From Gammaproteobacteria bacterium (lineage in GTDB: Bacteria; Pseudomonadota; Gammaproteobacteria; UBA6186; Azoamicaceae), in NCBI GenBank assembly GCA_013288135.1, contig JABDCL010000003.1, positions 110,015-174,014 of the forward strand: 64,000 nt of DNA, in the 5' to 3' direction. Position numbers and translations under genes: made by a program. The notes below the pieces were generated by a model. It was not told where the DNA came from, did not search any database, and saw nothing but the letters and a program-made list of their open reading frames with translations. Each line of letters opens with the position of its first letter. Within the stretch, counting starts at the first letter, position 1. Below are positions 48,157 through 58,319 of the stretch, one piece after another.

Positions 48157-48858
48157 TCACACCCTCAGCACTTTTGGACCAAATAGTGCTGTTCCAATAC
48201 GAAGCAGGGTAGCACCCTCTGCAATGGCTGCTTCAAAATCATCTGACATGCCCATCGATAATGTATCTAATTCAGGATATGTTTTTTGTAAATGAAGTAA
48301 AGCCTCGTGTAACTTCCTAAAACAGGCTCGTTGTTCTTCAAAAGACATGTCTTCTTTGGACATGCCCATCAAACCTCGGAGTCTTAAAAAGGGAAGCTTG
48401 GAGATCGCATTAGCTAATTCAGGTAATTCAGCTAGACTTACTCCTGATTTCTGCACCTCATCACTAATATTGACTTGAATACACACATTTAAAGGCTGAA
48501 GTTCGGTGTTTGATCTGCTTTCATTTAAGTGTTGTGCAATAGTAATGCGATCCACTGTGTGTACCCATGAAAAATGTTTTGCAATAAGATTTGTTTTATT
48601 GGATTGAATAGATCCAATAAAATGCCATTGAAGATTAAGATTGACAGTATCAGGAATTTTTGTAAGAGCCTCTTGAAGATAATTTTCACCAAAATGGCGA
48701 ATTCCTAATTCATAGGCAGCTAAGACAGCTGATTTAGGGCGGGTTTTACTGACAGCCACTAAAGTAATATTATCTTGGGTACGACCAAAACGATCTTTTG
48801 CTTGTTGAATGCGTGATTGAAGATGTTTTAAGTGAGCTTCAATTTCAATGGCAGTCAT
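48157..48858 (-). CDS. yggS: YggS-family PLP homeostasis protein
   Basis: LVAVSKTRPKSAVLAAYELGIRHFGENYLQEA; GLMGMSKEDMSFEEQRACF. Confidence 0.95.
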   Translation of the reverse strand: MTAIEIEAHLKHLQSRIQQAKDRFGRTQDNITLVAVSKTRPKSAVLAAYELGIRHFGENYLQEALTKIPDTVNLNLQWHFIGSIQSNKTNLIAKHFSWVHTVDRITIAQHLNESRSNTELQPLNVCIQVNISDEVQKSGVSLAELPELANAISKLPFLRLRGLMGMSKEDMSFEEQRACFRKLHEALLHLQKTYPELDTLSMGMSDDFEAAIAEGATLLRIGTALFGPKVLRV

Positions 48859-48877
48859 TCAGCACTTTCCTTAGGCT

Positions 48878-49318
48878 TTATTCTGTTAACTCAGCTTTCT
48901 CTGTTTCTTTAGCTAAAAGTAAATGTTGTATGTTGATAATCATTTTATTTTGAGCTTCTAATCGCTCTAAAATGATACTAATATCTTTCTCTGATTTTAG
49001 ATTAACAAGATAATCATTGTGGGCTTCAATACGATCACGCGCTGCTTGTCTATTTTGACTCATCATAATAATGGGTGCAGCATAAGCTGCTTGTAGTGAC
49101 AAAATAAGATTTAACAATATAAAAGGGTAGGGGTCCCAATGTTCAAAAAAAGCAACGATGTTTAGAATAGTCCAAAAGACAAGCACAATGGTTTGAATAA
49201 CAATAAACTTCCAGGAACCAATAATTCTAACCACAAAATCTGCTACTCGATGTTCTTCTAATAACATGCCCTTTTCTAAATCATTTAAATTTACAATAGG
49301 AATATTGCTGTAATTCAT
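48878..49318 (-). CDS. DUF1003 membrane protein
   Basis: GSWKFIVIQTIVLVFWTILN; NLILSLQAAYAAPIIMMSQNRQAARDR. Confidence 0.9.
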   Translation of the reverse strand: MNYSNIPIVNLNDLEKGMLLEEHRVADFVVRIIGSWKFIVIQTIVLVFWTILNIVAFFEHWDPYPFILLNLILSLQAAYAAPIIMMSQNRQAARDRIEAHNDYLVNLKSEKDISIILERLEAQNKMIINIQHLLLAKETEKAELTE

Positions 49319-49458
49319 AGAAAACTCCTAATATTCACGGTGATATTTTTCTTTATTAAACAATATATAATATAGAAAATTAAATTACTTTTCAATAAGT
49401 TGATTGACTTATTTGATTTTTTCATGAATAATTATATTCATTAACTAAGGATGTTTTT

Positions 49459-50418
49459 ATGAATATCAATATGAAAAGGAATTCGTCTGCATATCTGGTA
49501 ACTGCTTTTGTTTCTATCTTCAGCACGGCTGTGCTTGCCTATGATGAGCCTCCGGTCAATCTGGGTCAAACCAGTTTTCTGGATGGAGCGCCTCCTGCAG
49601 GGCCAGGTCTTTATTTCCAGGATTATCTTAAATTTTATACCAGCAATCGTTTTAATGATAATAACGGTAATAAACTTCCTCTCCCTCAAACAAAGTTACA
49701 CACGACAGTTAATCTTGCTCAATTGATCTATTTATCCCCAGAAAAATGTTTTGATACTGGCAGCTTTGGTTTGAGTGCGATCTTACCTTGGTTGGTGGAA
49801 GCTCATGTCAAAGATGGATTGGGTAATAGTGTACTTAAAGCCCGAGATGGTCTGGGTGATATCAATATTGGTCCATTTTTTCAATTTGATCCTATTATGG
49901 GCTGCGATGGTCCCCGCTTTGTACACCGTATCGAATTAGATTTTATACTGCCTAATGGTCGATATAATCGCAATTATGCCATTAATCCTGGCAGTCATTT
50001 TTGGTCATTTAACCCTTATTGGGCCGCTACTGTTTGGTTTTGCCCACAATGGTCAGCCTCTACTCGTATCCATTACTTATGGAATGCAAAAAACACGGAT
50101 CCAAATGTATCTTTTGGGCCAACAGCCACTTCTACTAAAGCCGGCCAAGCTGTGTTTGCCAATCTTGCTATGGAATATGAGGTCATCACAGACTTTAGGC
50201 TGGGTCTCAATGGTTACGTTTTTAAACAAGTAACAGACACATTGATGAACAAACACAAAGTTGCAGGACGACGGGAAAGAGTTTGGGCAATAGGACCTGG
50301 ATTATTGCGAAGTTTTTCAAAAGATGATTCTCTTTTCTTAAATGTTTACTTCGAGCGAAATGCAAGAAACAGACCTCAGGGTTCTACTTACCAAGTTCGT
50401 TATGTTCATCACTTTTAG
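49459..50418 (+). CDS. MetA-pathway-of-phenol-degradation-like outer-membrane protein
   Basis: Signal peptide; beta-barrel-like sequence; FVHRIELDFILPNGRY. Confidence 0.65.
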   Translation: MNINMKRNSSAYLVTAFVSIFSTAVLAYDEPPVNLGQTSFLDGAPPAGPGLYFQDYLKFYTSNRFNDNNGNKLPLPQTKLHTTVNLAQLIYLSPEKCFDTGSFGLSAILPWLVEAHVKDGLGNSVLKARDGLGDINIGPFFQFDPIMGCDGPRFVHRIELDFILPNGRYNRNYAINPGSHFWSFNPYWAATVWFCPQWSASTRIHYLWNAKNTDPNVSFGPTATSTKAGQAVFANLAMEYEVITDFRLGLNGYVFKQVTDTLMNKHKVAGRRERVWAIGPGLLRSFSKDDSLFLNVYFERNARNRPQGSTYQVRYVHHF

Positions 50419-50427
50419 CAAAGTAAT

Positions 50428-50462
50428 AGTTAAAGTGAATATCTCATATATTCACTTTAACT
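50428..50462. terminator. Bidirectional stem-loop between convergent genes
   Basis: AGTTAAAGTGAATAT-CTCAT-ATATTCACTTTAACT, perfect 15-bp stem. Confidence 0.75.
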
Positions 50463-50605
50463 AAAATATAATAAATCACATAAAACCAACTAAAAATACC
50501 ATGGAGGATTGCCCATAAAACTGAATGGTTCACATTAAATGAAATGGCCATCGCAAGCGCAGATCCAAAAGAAGTGCCATGAATAAAAACTTGTCTTACA
50601 TACAT
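50444..50605 (-). CDS. Small conserved-type membrane protein
   Basis: Not in ORF track; MYVRQVFIHGTSFGSALAMAISFNVNHSVLWAILHGIFSWFYVIYYILVKVNI. Confidence 0.65.
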   Translation of the reverse strand: MYVRQVFIHGTSFGSALAMAISFNVNHSVLWAILHGIFSWFYVIYYILVKVNI

Positions 50606-50782
50606 ATAACCATCCCCTTAGTTTAAAAATAACATTATCCTTAATAATCCTTTCGATATATTTATTTTAATAGGTTTATAATAAATTAATAGGTCTGTAA
50701 TAAAATAAAAAATATGTTAATTAACTAATTTAATATGCGCCTCCTGAATTGATAGATTATACTAATTAATTAAGGAGAAACG

Positions 50783-51532
50783 ATGAAAAAGTCCTCTAAA
50801 AAGCTATTGCTCTTGGGTTTACTTCTAATCATCGCTGTCATTCTTATCAATGTATTTATCTTGAACAAGCCATTTCTGTATGCAGGGACTTTAGAAGTTA
50901 CTAAAGTTGATCTCTCTGCACGCCTTGAAGCCGCAATTACTGAAGTAAAAGTACAAGAGGGTGATCGCGTCAAAAAAGACGAAGTCCTCATTATTCTAGC
51001 GTGTGAAAATTATAAATTGGCTGCTCACCTTGCTCATGATAACTATGAGCGTTACATAAGGCTTCTTAAGACCGGTGCAACCAGCGAAGATGTTGTCGAT
51101 ACACTTAAAACTCAAATGGATGATGCAGACACCAAAGTAGATTGGTGCACCATCAGTTCTCCTATCGATGGGGAAGTGTTAAGTCGATATCATGAACCTG
51201 GGGAGTGGATGAGTCCTGGAACAAAGATCTTAACATTGGCTAATATTCAAGATATTTGGGCCTATATTTATGTTCCGGCACCTTTAATAGCCAAACTTTC
51301 TTTAGGAATGACACTCAAAGGTATTCTTCCTGAACTCAACAACCGTGAATTTGTGGGCACAATCATAAAAATCAATGATGAAGCAGAATTTACTCCAAAA
51401 AATGTTCAAACCCAATCTGAAAGAGAGCGTCTTATTTATGGTGTTAAAGTAAGTTTTAGGGATTCCAATGCAGAGGAAATTCTAAAACCCGGTATGACCA
51501 TTGAAATTACACTTCCAAACAATAAACAATGA
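50783..51532 (+). CDS. HlyD-like membrane fusion/adaptor protein
   Basis: N-terminal TM; VDLSARLEAAITEVKVQEGDRVKKDEVLIIL; first gene of ABC exporter cluster. Confidence 0.85.
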   Translation: MKKSSKKLLLLGLLLIIAVILINVFILNKPFLYAGTLEVTKVDLSARLEAAITEVKVQEGDRVKKDEVLIILACENYKLAAHLAHDNYERYIRLLKTGATSEDVVDTLKTQMDDADTKVDWCTISSPIDGEVLSRYHEPGEWMSPGTKILTLANIQDIWAYIYVPAPLIAKLSLGMTLKGILPELNNREFVGTIIKINDEAEFTPKNVQTQSERERLIYGVKVSFRDSNAEEILKPGMTIEITLPNNKQ

Positions 51533-51542
51533 ACTGATTACA

Positions 51543-52277
51543 ATGACTGATCTCATCTCCATAAAAGTGAATCATCTAAAAAAGCAGCTGGGTGTAAATC
51601 TTGCCTTAGCGGATGTTTCCCTTTATTTTGAAGAAGGAAAAATGCATGGGGTCATTGGACCTGAAGGTGCTGGAAAAACAACGCTGATGCGTACAATGAT
51701 AGGATTATTAAAACCCAATGAAGGAACTGTTGAATTTCTTAAAAATGGAAAAACTCTTGCTTTCAAAGAAGTTCGCTCTAAAATTGCCTATATGCCCCAA
51801 CAACAAAGTTTATATCCCGATCTGTCGGTTGAAGAGCATCTCGATTTTTTTAGAAAACTGTATCATCTGGATGATTCAGACTATCAAAAGAAAAAACAAG
51901 AATTATTGGAAATCACTCAACTTTTGCCTTTTGTAGACCGAGCAGCAAGCGAACTATCGGGAGGTATGTACAAAAAATTGGGATTGATGTGTGCTCTTTT
52001 AAGATCCCCTGAAATTATCTTATTAGATGAGCCTACCAATGGAGTTGACCCCATCAGTCGACGGGAATTCTGGGATCTGCTTTATCGATTATTAGATCGC
52101 AAAATTCTTATTCTGATGGCAACTGCCTATATGGACGAAGCAGAACGGTGTTCAGTGGTACATCTTTTAGAATCTGGTAAAACCATCGCAGAAGGGGAGC
52201 CTCGAATGCTCCTTGCCAAAGAACAAGTACACTCTTTTGATGAACTTTTCCTTAAACACGGAAATACTGCATTATGA
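51543..52277 (+). CDS. ABC transporter ATP-binding protein
   Basis: GPEGAGKTTLMR; LSGGMYKKLGLMCALLRSPEIILLDEPTNGVD. Confidence 0.93.
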   Translation: MTDLISIKVNHLKKQLGVNLALADVSLYFEEGKMHGVIGPEGAGKTTLMRTMIGLLKPNEGTVEFLKNGKTLAFKEVRSKIAYMPQQQSLYPDLSVEEHLDFFRKLYHLDDSDYQKKKQELLEITQLLPFVDRAASELSGGMYKKLGLMCALLRSPEIILLDEPTNGVDPISRREFWDLLYRLLDRKILILMATAYMDEAERCSVVHLLESGKTIAEGEPRMLLAKEQVHSFDELFLKHGNTAL

Positions 52278-53212
52278 CTTCCGAGACTTCCGAAAGAGCT
52301 GTCACAGTCGAAAATTTATCAGTGCAGTTCAATGATTTTTATGCTGTTAAAAATGTTAATTTTTCAGTGAAGCGTGGAGAAATTTTTGGTTTTCTCGGCG
52401 CGAATGGGGCTGGGAAAACAACAACCATTCGAGTTTTATGTGGATTGATTCGACCAACATCGGGTCAAGTTACAGTGGGCGGGATACAATTTGATAATGA
52501 AACCGATGAAATGATAATCAAAAGAAAAGTAGGTTATATGTCTCAAAAATTTACTTTATACAATGATCTAACCATTGAAGAAAATCTTTCATTTATTGCA
52601 AGTCTTAGGAATCTTGATGCAAAAACCTACTTAAAACGTCAAACATTCATTTTAGATTTTATTTCTTTTCAACGTCCACTCAATTCTTTTGTGAGAGATC
52701 TACCCGGTGGTATAAAACAACAAGTCTCTCTGGCTGCCTCCATTTTACACGATCCAGAAATAGTTTTTCTAGATGAGCCCACCGCTGGCGTAACACCTGC
52801 CATGAGGGCACGTTTTTGGGCACTCATTCAAGATTTAGCAAAACTTAAAAAAACTGTTTTTGTAACAACGCATTATATGGATGAAGCCGAACACTGTGAA
52901 AAAATTGCGCTTATGAAAACGGGAGAGATTGTTGCATTAGATACCCCAGATAATTTAAAAAAGTCCATTTTTCCAAAACAACTATATGAGTTTAATCCTA
53001 AAGAAAGCATTAGTTATTCGAAAATTGAAAGTCTTAAAAATCATCCAGAATTTGATTTTTTTGAACCTTTTGGTTTACGATTTCACGCTGAATTCAAGAA
53101 CACTATAGAAGCAGAAAAACTGAAACAAGATTTAAATTTGGATTTTGAAATAAAAGTAATCACACCCAGCATGGAAGACGTTTTCATAAAAACGGTTGAG
53201 GGGAAAAACTGA
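52274..53212 (+). CDS. ABC transporter ATP-binding protein
   Basis: GANGAGKTTTIR; LPGGIKQQVSLAASILHDPEIVFLDEPTAGV. Confidence 0.94.
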   Translation: MTSETSERAVTVENLSVQFNDFYAVKNVNFSVKRGEIFGFLGANGAGKTTTIRVLCGLIRPTSGQVTVGGIQFDNETDEMIIKRKVGYMSQKFTLYNDLTIEENLSFIASLRNLDAKTYLKRQTFILDFISFQRPLNSFVRDLPGGIKQQVSLAASILHDPEIVFLDEPTAGVTPAMRARFWALIQDLAKLKKTVFVTTHYMDEAEHCEKIALMKTGEIVALDTPDNLKKSIFPKQLYEFNPKESISYSKIESLKNHPEFDFFEPFGLRFHAEFKNTIEAEKLKQDLNLDFEIKVITPSMEDVFIKTVEGKN

Positions 53213-54327
53213 TGAGTTTTCTCTGGAGTAGGGTGGGTGCCATTATGAAAAAAGAAGTATACCATGTATTACGAGATCCTTTTACAGTTGCTCTATCACT
53301 AGGTTTGCCAGTTTTCATGGTTTTTGTTTTTGGATTTGCAATTGAATTTAATGTAAAAAATATTCCCATCGCAGCATATGATGCTGATAAAACACAAACT
53401 TCAAGAATGTTAATCGAAACTTTTGGAAGTTCTGGCTATTTTATTATCGATCAGAAGTCCTCTCCAGATGATGCCGAAAAGGCGATTATGAGCACAGAAG
53501 ATCGAGCGGCGCTCATAATCCCAGGGGGGTTTCAAAAAGATCTCTTTTCGAAACAAGATGCAAAAGCGCAGGTGTTATTGGATGGTTCGGATAATTCAAC
53601 AGTCGTACCAATTTTAAGTTATATTGCTTCAATTGAAAATATTGCATCCAAAAATCTTGGAAATTATAATCCCCCGCAATATATTAATCTTAAAACACGG
53701 TTTCTTTTTAATCCAGAGCTTAACAGCCGTTGGTTTGTAATACCAGGCCTCATGGTGGTCGTTATGGCAATTCTTTCCGTTTTATTGACAGCATTAACGG
53801 TTGCACGCGAATGGGAAAATGGCTCCATGGAACTGTTATTATCTACACCTGTCGAACCCATTGAAATCATTGTGGGTAAATTGGCTCCTTACGCTGTGTT
53901 AGGCTTAAGTGCGGTTGCTTTTGTTTATATTATCTCAAGAACTGTGTTTGGGATCCCCTTTAATGGAAGTCTTTTAGTTTTTGGTACAGGTTGTATTTTA
54001 TTTCTGGTAACTTATCTTGCACAAGGACTTTTAATTTCAGTTTTAACACGTTCACAACAAATTGCCATGCAGATTGCCATCATGTCTGGATTGCTGCCCG
54101 CTCAATTGCTTTCTGGTTTTATTTTTCCAATTGAGAGCATGCCAGCTTTTTTTCAGTATTTTACAATGATTTTACCTGCTCGATGGTTTATGGTTATTTC
54201 CAGACAATCTTTTCTTAGAGGGTCTACTTTTTTTGATCTCACAGTTCCTTTTTTGGCACTTGGAATTTTATGTGGGATTATGATCTTTTTTGCAAACAAG
54301 AAATTTAAAAGGGATCTTGAACCATGA
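53212..54327 (+). CDS. ABC-2 type permease
   Basis: YHVLRDPFTVALSLGLPVFMVFVFGFAIEFNVKNI. Confidence 0.93.
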   Translation: MSFLWSRVGAIMKKEVYHVLRDPFTVALSLGLPVFMVFVFGFAIEFNVKNIPIAAYDADKTQTSRMLIETFGSSGYFIIDQKSSPDDAEKAIMSTEDRAALIIPGGFQKDLFSKQDAKAQVLLDGSDNSTVVPILSYIASIENIASKNLGNYNPPQYINLKTRFLFNPELNSRWFVIPGLMVVVMAILSVLLTALTVAREWENGSMELLLSTPVEPIEIIVGKLAPYAVLGLSAVAFVYIISRTVFGIPFNGSLLVFGTGCILFLVTYLAQGLLISVLTRSQQIAMQIAIMSGLLPAQLLSGFIFPIESMPAFFQYFTMILPARWFMVISRQSFLRGSTFFDLTVPFLALGILCGIMIFFANKKFKRDLEP

Positions 54328-55433
54328 TATCTTTATCTCTTTTAAAAGGGTTTCTTCGTAAAGAATTTAAACAAGCACTACGCGATCCCAGGATGAGGAT
54401 CCTTTTATTTGTGGCGCCATTAATACAACTTACTGTGTTTGGAATAGCCATCTCAACGGATGTGAAAAATATACGACTTTGGGTAATGTCCAATCAAAAT
54501 GATTTTATATTACAGCACATTTATGAGCATAGTATTGAAAGCAAATGGTTTATTCCTGCTAAAGAAGGGAGAAACGAAGATCCTTATCTACTGTTACGTG
54601 CTGGAAAAATAGACGCTGCCTTGATTCCTCCCCCAGGAGGATTAACCCATGTCTTGGGTCGTGGAACGGCTGATCTGCAGTTATTAGTGAACGCGAGTAA
54701 TGTGATCCAAGCTCAAGCGGTAGAGAACTACATAAAACAAATTACTGACCAAGTGATTCAAACGGATTTAAAATTAGAACCTCCTTTAATGCCTATTAAT
54801 ATTTCTACACGAGTACTTTATAATCCCACATTAGAAACATCTTATTTTATGATCCCAGGAGTCATGTGCATATTAATGTGCATTATTACCGTAATTCTGA
54901 CAAGCTCATCCATTACTCGTGAAAAGGAAATGGGCACTTTTGAAATGTTAATCGCTGCGCCTATTACAGCATCAGAGGTTATTTTGGGTAAAACCATTCC
55001 TTTTGTTATCATTGGCCTTTGTAATGCACCTCTTATTTTAGCAGTGGCAGTGATAGTTTTTGGCGTTCCTATGCGAGGCTCTCTCCTGGTTTTCTTTATT
55101 TCCGCATTTGCTTTTATCTGTTCAACGGTGGCGATTGGAACCTTAATTTCCACGTTTGCAAAAAACCAACAGCAATCTATACTAGGTAGTTTTCTTTTCC
55201 TTTTTCCAGCCATTCTTCTATCTGGATTATTATTTCCCCTGGAAAATATGCCAGAAATCTTAAAATGGGTGTCTTTTCTCGATCCGCTCTCCCATTACCT
55301 AGCCCTTCTTAGAAACATTATGCTGAAAGGCGGTGAAATCCATTTTATTGCACAGCATGTTGGGATTTTAGCTGGGATGGCCTTGTTTTTTATTTTTATT
55401 AGCTACAAACGATTTCATACGACCTTACAATAA
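54324..55433 (+). CDS. ABC-2 type permease
   Basis: RKEFKQALRDPRMRILLFVAPLIQLTVFGIAISTDVKNI. Confidence 0.93.
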   Translation: MISLSLLKGFLRKEFKQALRDPRMRILLFVAPLIQLTVFGIAISTDVKNIRLWVMSNQNDFILQHIYEHSIESKWFIPAKEGRNEDPYLLLRAGKIDAALIPPPGGLTHVLGRGTADLQLLVNASNVIQAQAVENYIKQITDQVIQTDLKLEPPLMPINISTRVLYNPTLETSYFMIPGVMCILMCIITVILTSSSITREKEMGTFEMLIAAPITASEVILGKTIPFVIIGLCNAPLILAVAVIVFGVPMRGSLLVFFISAFAFICSTVAIGTLISTFAKNQQQSILGSFLFLFPAILLSGLLFPLENMPEILKWVSFLDPLSHYLALLRNIMLKGGEIHFIAQHVGILAGMALFFIFISYKRFHTTLQ

Positions 55434-55512
55434 AACTTTATAATAAAAATTTGGCAATCCCCCTAAAACTCAACTAAACTTTGAAAGAATAATTGTCATT
55501 CTAGAGAGCAGA

Positions 55513-55743
55513 TTGATGAAATCTATTACAACCATTGTTGGAATTCTTTTGATTCTTTTAGGCATAGTATCTCTTGCTTACGAAGGATTTACCTATACTA
55601 CACAGAAAAAAGTAGCTGAAATTGGGAACATTCAAGTAACTCAAGAGCAAGAAAAATCAGTTCGACTACCTCCTATTCTAGGTGGGGTGAGCATCGTTAT
55701 AGGTCTTGCTTTAGTAGTACTCGCCAGAACCAGAGTTAAATAA
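55513..55743 (+). CDS. DUF3185-like small membrane protein
   Basis: LLILLGIVSLAYEGFTYTTQKKVAEIG...PPILGGVSIVIGLALVV. Confidence 0.75.
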   Translation: MMKSITTIVGILLILLGIVSLAYEGFTYTTQKKVAEIGNIQVTQEQEKSVRLPPILGGVSIVIGLALVVLARTRVK

Positions 55744-55771
55744 CTTAAAAATTTGCTAAAAAGGAGACAAC

Positions 55772-55927
55772 ATGTTAAGTACAGTTTTACTAATTGTCCT
55801 GATACTTCTTTTGCTGGGTGCTATTCCCGCATGGCCTCATAGTAGAAGTTGGGGATATGCACCAAGTGGCACTATAGGGACAATACTCTTAATCGTTCTA
55901 ATATTGTTATTGCTTGGAAAAATATAA
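55772..55927 (+). CDS. DUF3309-like small hydrophobic protein
   Basis: Not in ORF track; MLSTVLLIVLILLLLGAIPAWPHSRSWGYAPSGTIGTILLIVLILLLLGKI. Confidence 0.85.
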   Translation: MLSTVLLIVLILLLLGAIPAWPHSRSWGYAPSGTIGTILLIVLILLLLGKI

Positions 55928-55989
55928 CTAAGATTTATGAAAAACATAAATCTTAGTATGATGGCGGCACTTTATTAATTGGTTTTGTA

Positions 55990-56646
55990 TTGCTCATATT
56001 AAATGTAACTAAAAAAATGGATCGACAAACCACAAAATTAAGCACTAGAAATAAATTGGCTTTTTTTATTTCACTCTTATCTTTTTTCTTCTTAATCCCT
56101 GGCATTTATTTATCCATGATAACAATCGAAAGTAAAGGTGCCGTGTCAGCTAAAGTACCTCATGTTGAATATAATTTATTTGGTGTGCCCAATGTAACAG
56201 GAAGTGAACATAAAAGAATAAAACTCAATATTTTAGATACAACGCGTTCGATATTAAAAATTACACATGATTTATGGAAGCGAAATTATTTCTTTGTGGC
56301 ATCCATGATCTTCTTGTTCAGTGTCATTATTCCTGTGGGAAAAGGCTCATTACTTACCTGTATATTTTTTACTAAAAATGCTGAAACACGAAGGAAGATT
56401 TTTGATTTTATTAAATCAATTGGCAAATGGTCTATGTGTGACGTTTTTATCACGGCTGTTTTTTTAACATTTCTTTCAACCGATGCTTTAGGCTCCCATA
56501 GTAATAGTACAACCACCCTGATGAATTTTCAGATTAATATGGATGTCCTGGTAAATATGCAGGCACATCTACAAACAGGATTTTGGTGCTTTTTAACCTA
56601 TTGTATTTTATCTTTATGTGCTTTACAATTATACGAATCATTTTGA
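55990..56646 (+). CDS. PqiA-like (paraquat-inducible protein A) membrane protein
   Basis: SIGKWSMCDVFITAVFLTFLS; multiple TM segments; exact start uncertain (ATG 56017 possible). Confidence 0.65.
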   Translation: MLILNVTKKMDRQTTKLSTRNKLAFFISLLSFFFLIPGIYLSMITIESKGAVSAKVPHVEYNLFGVPNVTGSEHKRIKLNILDTTRSILKITHDLWKRNYFFVASMIFLFSVIIPVGKGSLLTCIFFTKNAETRRKIFDFIKSIGKWSMCDVFITAVFLTFLSTDALGSHSNSTTTLMNFQINMDVLVNMQAHLQTGFWCFLTYCILSLCALQLYESF

Positions 56647-56684
56647 TGAGCACATAGTCTTAACACTCTCTTAACAAAAAAAAT

Positions 56685-57440
56685 ATGTCAAACTCATTAA
56701 AAATTGTTTCCTTAAATATCGAACAAGATAAACATCTTGATCGAGTCATTCCTTTTCTTAAAAAACAAAACCCAGATGTCATTTTATTGCAAGAAGTTCT
56801 TGAGAAAGACATAACTCTTTTTGAAAACGCTCTAGGAATGAATAGTGTATTTACGGGAATGAGAAGTGTATTTACGCTACTCACCGTTTTAATCCGTAAT
56901 AACGAAGCCTCACGACTTGGATTATTAACACTTTCAAATTTACCTCTGCTTAAAAATGATAATGCCTATTATAGAGGTAACGGTGCAAATATTCCCAATA
57001 TCCAAGAAGGAGACCTAAAAAAAATAATAGAAACAATGCCCCGTGCTATTCAAGTCACAGAATTTGTAAAAGAAAACAAGCACTATTGTCTAATAAATAC
57101 GCATTTTACCTGGTCACCAAATGGCCAACCAAACCCTGAACAACACCTAGATTTAGATATCCTGTTAAAACTTCTTTCCGAAATCCCTCAGTTTATCCTC
57201 TGTGGAGATTTTAATACGCCTCGAGGTACTGTTATTTTTGATACCATTGCTTCAAAATACAAAGATAATATTCCAAGCGAGATAAGCACAACAATAGATC
57301 AAAATTTACATAAAGCACGCAATTTAAACCTGGTTGTCGATGGACTATTTACGACACCTCAATACCAGGTAAATTCTATTAAAATAATTGATGGTTTAAG
57401 TGATCATTGTGCCATTGTGGCAGAAATCAGTTCATATTAA
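56685..57440 (+). CDS. Endonuclease/exonuclease/phosphatase family protein
   Basis: SLNIEQDK; PDVILLQEV; LCGDFNTPRG; DGLSDHCAIVAEI. Confidence 0.88.
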   Translation: MSNSLKIVSLNIEQDKHLDRVIPFLKKQNPDVILLQEVLEKDITLFENALGMNSVFTGMRSVFTLLTVLIRNNEASRLGLLTLSNLPLLKNDNAYYRGNGANIPNIQEGDLKKIIETMPRAIQVTEFVKENKHYCLINTHFTWSPNGQPNPEQHLDLDILLKLLSEIPQFILCGDFNTPRGTVIFDTIASKYKDNIPSEISTTIDQNLHKARNLNLVVDGLFTTPQYQVNSIKIIDGLSDHCAIVAEISSY

Positions 57441-57525
57441 TTTCATATCAATAAATCAAACTAACATCAATTTAAGTAATTCAAAGTAATCGCATTTATA
57501 AATATGTCTGTAATTTAACGTATTA

Positions 57526-57541
57526 CATATTACGTAATATG
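57526..57541. promoter_or_regulatory. Perfect 16-bp palindrome abutting a TATAAT -10 box
   Basis: CATATTACGTAATATG; TATAAT at 57543-57548. Confidence 0.6.
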
Positions 57542-57602
57542 ATATAATTGCTATACTAAATTAGTAAATTAGCAACAAAGCACCAGACAAGGAGACAACA
57601 AC

Positions 57603-58277
57603 ATGGCTAGGATGGGTGTGACCTATGAAGAGGTTGAATTACAGGCAGAAACACTTGTAGCAAAGGGTGAGAATCCAACTCTAGAAAAAGTACGTCGAGC
57701 ATTAGGGGATAGGGGGAGTAATTCAACACTTTCCAAATATATTAACGAATGGCGTGGCCGAAGAGCACAGTCTAGCCCAAACAACCCTAATTCTATCCTA
57801 CAAGTCTCAGATCCGGTTAATGAAGCGGTAAATCGTGTTTGGCAGCAATTAAAAGAAGAATCTCAGCTTGAGATTTTCAAAATTAAAGAAGAAACTCGCC
57901 TTTCACTTGAAGAAGCGCATCTTCACAAAAAACAGCTATCAGAGGAACGTGATCGGGCTTTCTCAGAACTTCAGGAATTGCAAAACTACTTAGGTCAATT
58001 GAAGGCTGAAAATATAAACCTAAAATCTGAATTACAGAAGGTTCAAAATCAATATGAAGTTGTTATCGGCCGCTTAGAAGAAGCTGAAAAATATTATCAA
58101 GACTATAAAAATGATAAAGAAAAGCAAATATTAGAACTAAGAAATAGTGCAAAAGATAGACAACAACAAAGAAATGAGTTAGAAATGACTTTACGACAAG
58201 CACGTGAAAACATTGGAAGATTAGAGGAAAAGTTAAGGCAACTCACTTTAATAAAACTCAGTCTTCAAAACCTGTAA
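57603..58277 (+). CDS. KfrA-like DNA-binding coiled-coil protein
   Basis: MGVTYEEVELQAETLVAKGENPTLEKVRRALGDRGSNSTLSKYINEWR then long coiled coil. Confidence 0.85.
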   Translation: MARMGVTYEEVELQAETLVAKGENPTLEKVRRALGDRGSNSTLSKYINEWRGRRAQSSPNNPNSILQVSDPVNEAVNRVWQQLKEESQLEIFKIKEETRLSLEEAHLHKKQLSEERDRAFSELQELQNYLGQLKAENINLKSELQKVQNQYEVVIGRLEEAEKYYQDYKNDKEKQILELRNSAKDRQQQRNELEMTLRQARENIGRLEEKLRQLTLIKLSLQNL

Positions 58278-58319
58278 ATAGGGATCAAGGAATCACAGGA
58301 AAAGCAGGGAGGGAAATCT

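Noticed and set aside
51543-55433. ABC exporter cluster as a novel system
   Set aside because: HlyD plus two ATPases plus two ABC-2 permeases fits the known YhiI/RbbA/YhhJ-type export arrangement; the split ATPases are a known variation.
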